A stretch of DNA of 64,000 nt from Streptomyces sp. Tu 3180. Its GTDB lineage: Bacteria > Actinomycetota > Actinomycetes > Streptomycetales > Streptomycetaceae. Location: positions 4,008,001 to 4,072,000 of the forward strand of contig NZ_WOXS01000002.1 of the NCBI RefSeq assembly GCF_009852415.1. The letters are read 5' to 3'. A program made the translations under genes and the position numbers. The stretch's first letter is position 1. Every line of letters starts with the position of its first letter. The notes under the pieces were generated by a model. The model was not told the origin of the DNA. It saw only the letters and a program-made list of their open reading frames with translations, and did not search any database. Shown piece after piece: positions 63,747 through 64,000 of this stretch.

Positions 63747-63765
63747 TTAGGTTAGGCTCCCCTAA
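63747..63765. promoter_or_regulatory. iron box (DmdR/IdeR-type operator)
   Basis: TTAGGTTAGGCTCCCCTAA matches the Streptomyces iron-box consensus at nearly every position. It lies between the divergent acylase and SIP genes, 18 bp from the acylase start and 39 bp from the SIP start. It should repress both under iron-replete conditions. Confidence 0.92.
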
Positions 63766-63804
63766 GTAATCGTGGCGGAATCGTACGCGAAGGGTGAAGA
63801 CGCG

Positions 63805-64000
63805 ATGGGGCAGGGGCGGGGTTGGGAGGGCGCGGTCCTCAAACTGCTGCGCGCGAAGGACTTCCGGTTCACCGTGACGGGGGCCGAGGACGTCACCGCC
63901 GCGTACCGGCGGGTGCGCTTCGCCGACGGGGGGATGCTGGCGGCGACCGGGGTCCACCCCACGATGTGGGTGCGGCTGTGGTTCGACAACGCGGGCCGGC
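63805..64000 (+). CDS. siderophore-interacting protein, N-terminal part
   Basis: The first 65 residues of a SIP-family flavin reductase, cut by the window end: GQGRGWEGAVLKLLRAKDFR, then RVRFADGGMLAATGVHPTMW and VRLWFDNAGR. These proteins reduce ferric siderophores inside the cell to release iron. The start is ATG 63805, the family consensus. A GTG at 63772 in frame would put the leader against the iron box. Divergent from the acylase operon. Confidence 0.88.
   Translation, partial: MGQGRGWEGAVLKLLRAKDFRFTVTGAEDVTAAYRRVRFADGGMLAATGVHPTMWVRLWFDNAGR

Overview
This is a 64 kb stretch of very GC-rich DNA from a Streptomyces chromosome. Evidence: strong third-position GC bias, many GTG starts with GGAGG-type ribosome sites, and diagnostic genes (bldC, an atrA-type TetR gene, an lsr2-like gene, SpoIIE-type phosphatase, DUF3073, purSQL). 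From memory, the gene order follows the S. coelicolor core chromosome from about SCO4121 down to about SCO4067 in reverse numbering. That comparison is recall, not a search. The right end (copper genes, then an iron-box operon) looks like strain-variable material placed after a tRNA-Ser gene.

Layout. 1-9.8 kb: end of an MFS transporter, a PAS/SpoIIE/HATPase regulator, type II NADH dehydrogenase, the AtrA-type regulator, an asparagine-synthase-like protein with degraded ATP motifs, and an ORF1590/NsdA-type sporulation regulator. 9.9-21.4 kb: L-2-hydroxyglutarate oxidase family protein, trmB, PrsW-type membrane protease, an M23 endopeptidase behind a c-di-AMP (ydaO) riboswitch, initiator tRNA, a RibD-like protein with swapped domains, two small membrane proteins, tRNA-Lys, and a DEAD-box helicase with an RGG-type tail. 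21.5-29.5 kb: zincin, phosphoesterase, a Glu-Asp-Phe tRNA cluster with an embedded parS site, a holin-like phage relic, HrpA helicase, and a second identical tRNA-Asp. 29.5-46.2 kb: bldC, valine dehydrogenase, purM/purF, META lipoprotein, purL/purQ/purS, lsr2-like gene, an unusual tRNA-Gly, and an ABC transporter plus two-component system bracketed by two identical tRNA-Gly genes. 46.2-55.2 kb: purC, a DMFase-like protein, a degenerate M48-like membrane protein, purD, dnaX, SRP RNA, tRNA-Ser. 55.4-64 kb: CsoR operator with DUF4396 and a copper-storage protein, DUF72, CopC-CopD, then an operon of SDR, cupin, siderophore-type GNAT and penicillin-acylase family genes. That operon diverges from a siderophore-interacting protein gene across an iron box.

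Functionally, most of the IMP pathway genes lie here, all on the minus strand but in four separate blocks. They are interleaved with developmental regulators (bldC, lsr2-like, atrA-like, the sporulation protein) and translation or replication genes (ten tRNAs, trmB, SRP RNA, dnaX). The observations I rate highest are: a tRNA-Gly whose D and T loops resemble the non-ribosomal glycyl-tRNAs of staphylococci; two enzyme-family proteins that have lost catalytic motifs; similar palindromic elements inserted in frame in two unrelated genes; and the metal-responsive modules at the right end.
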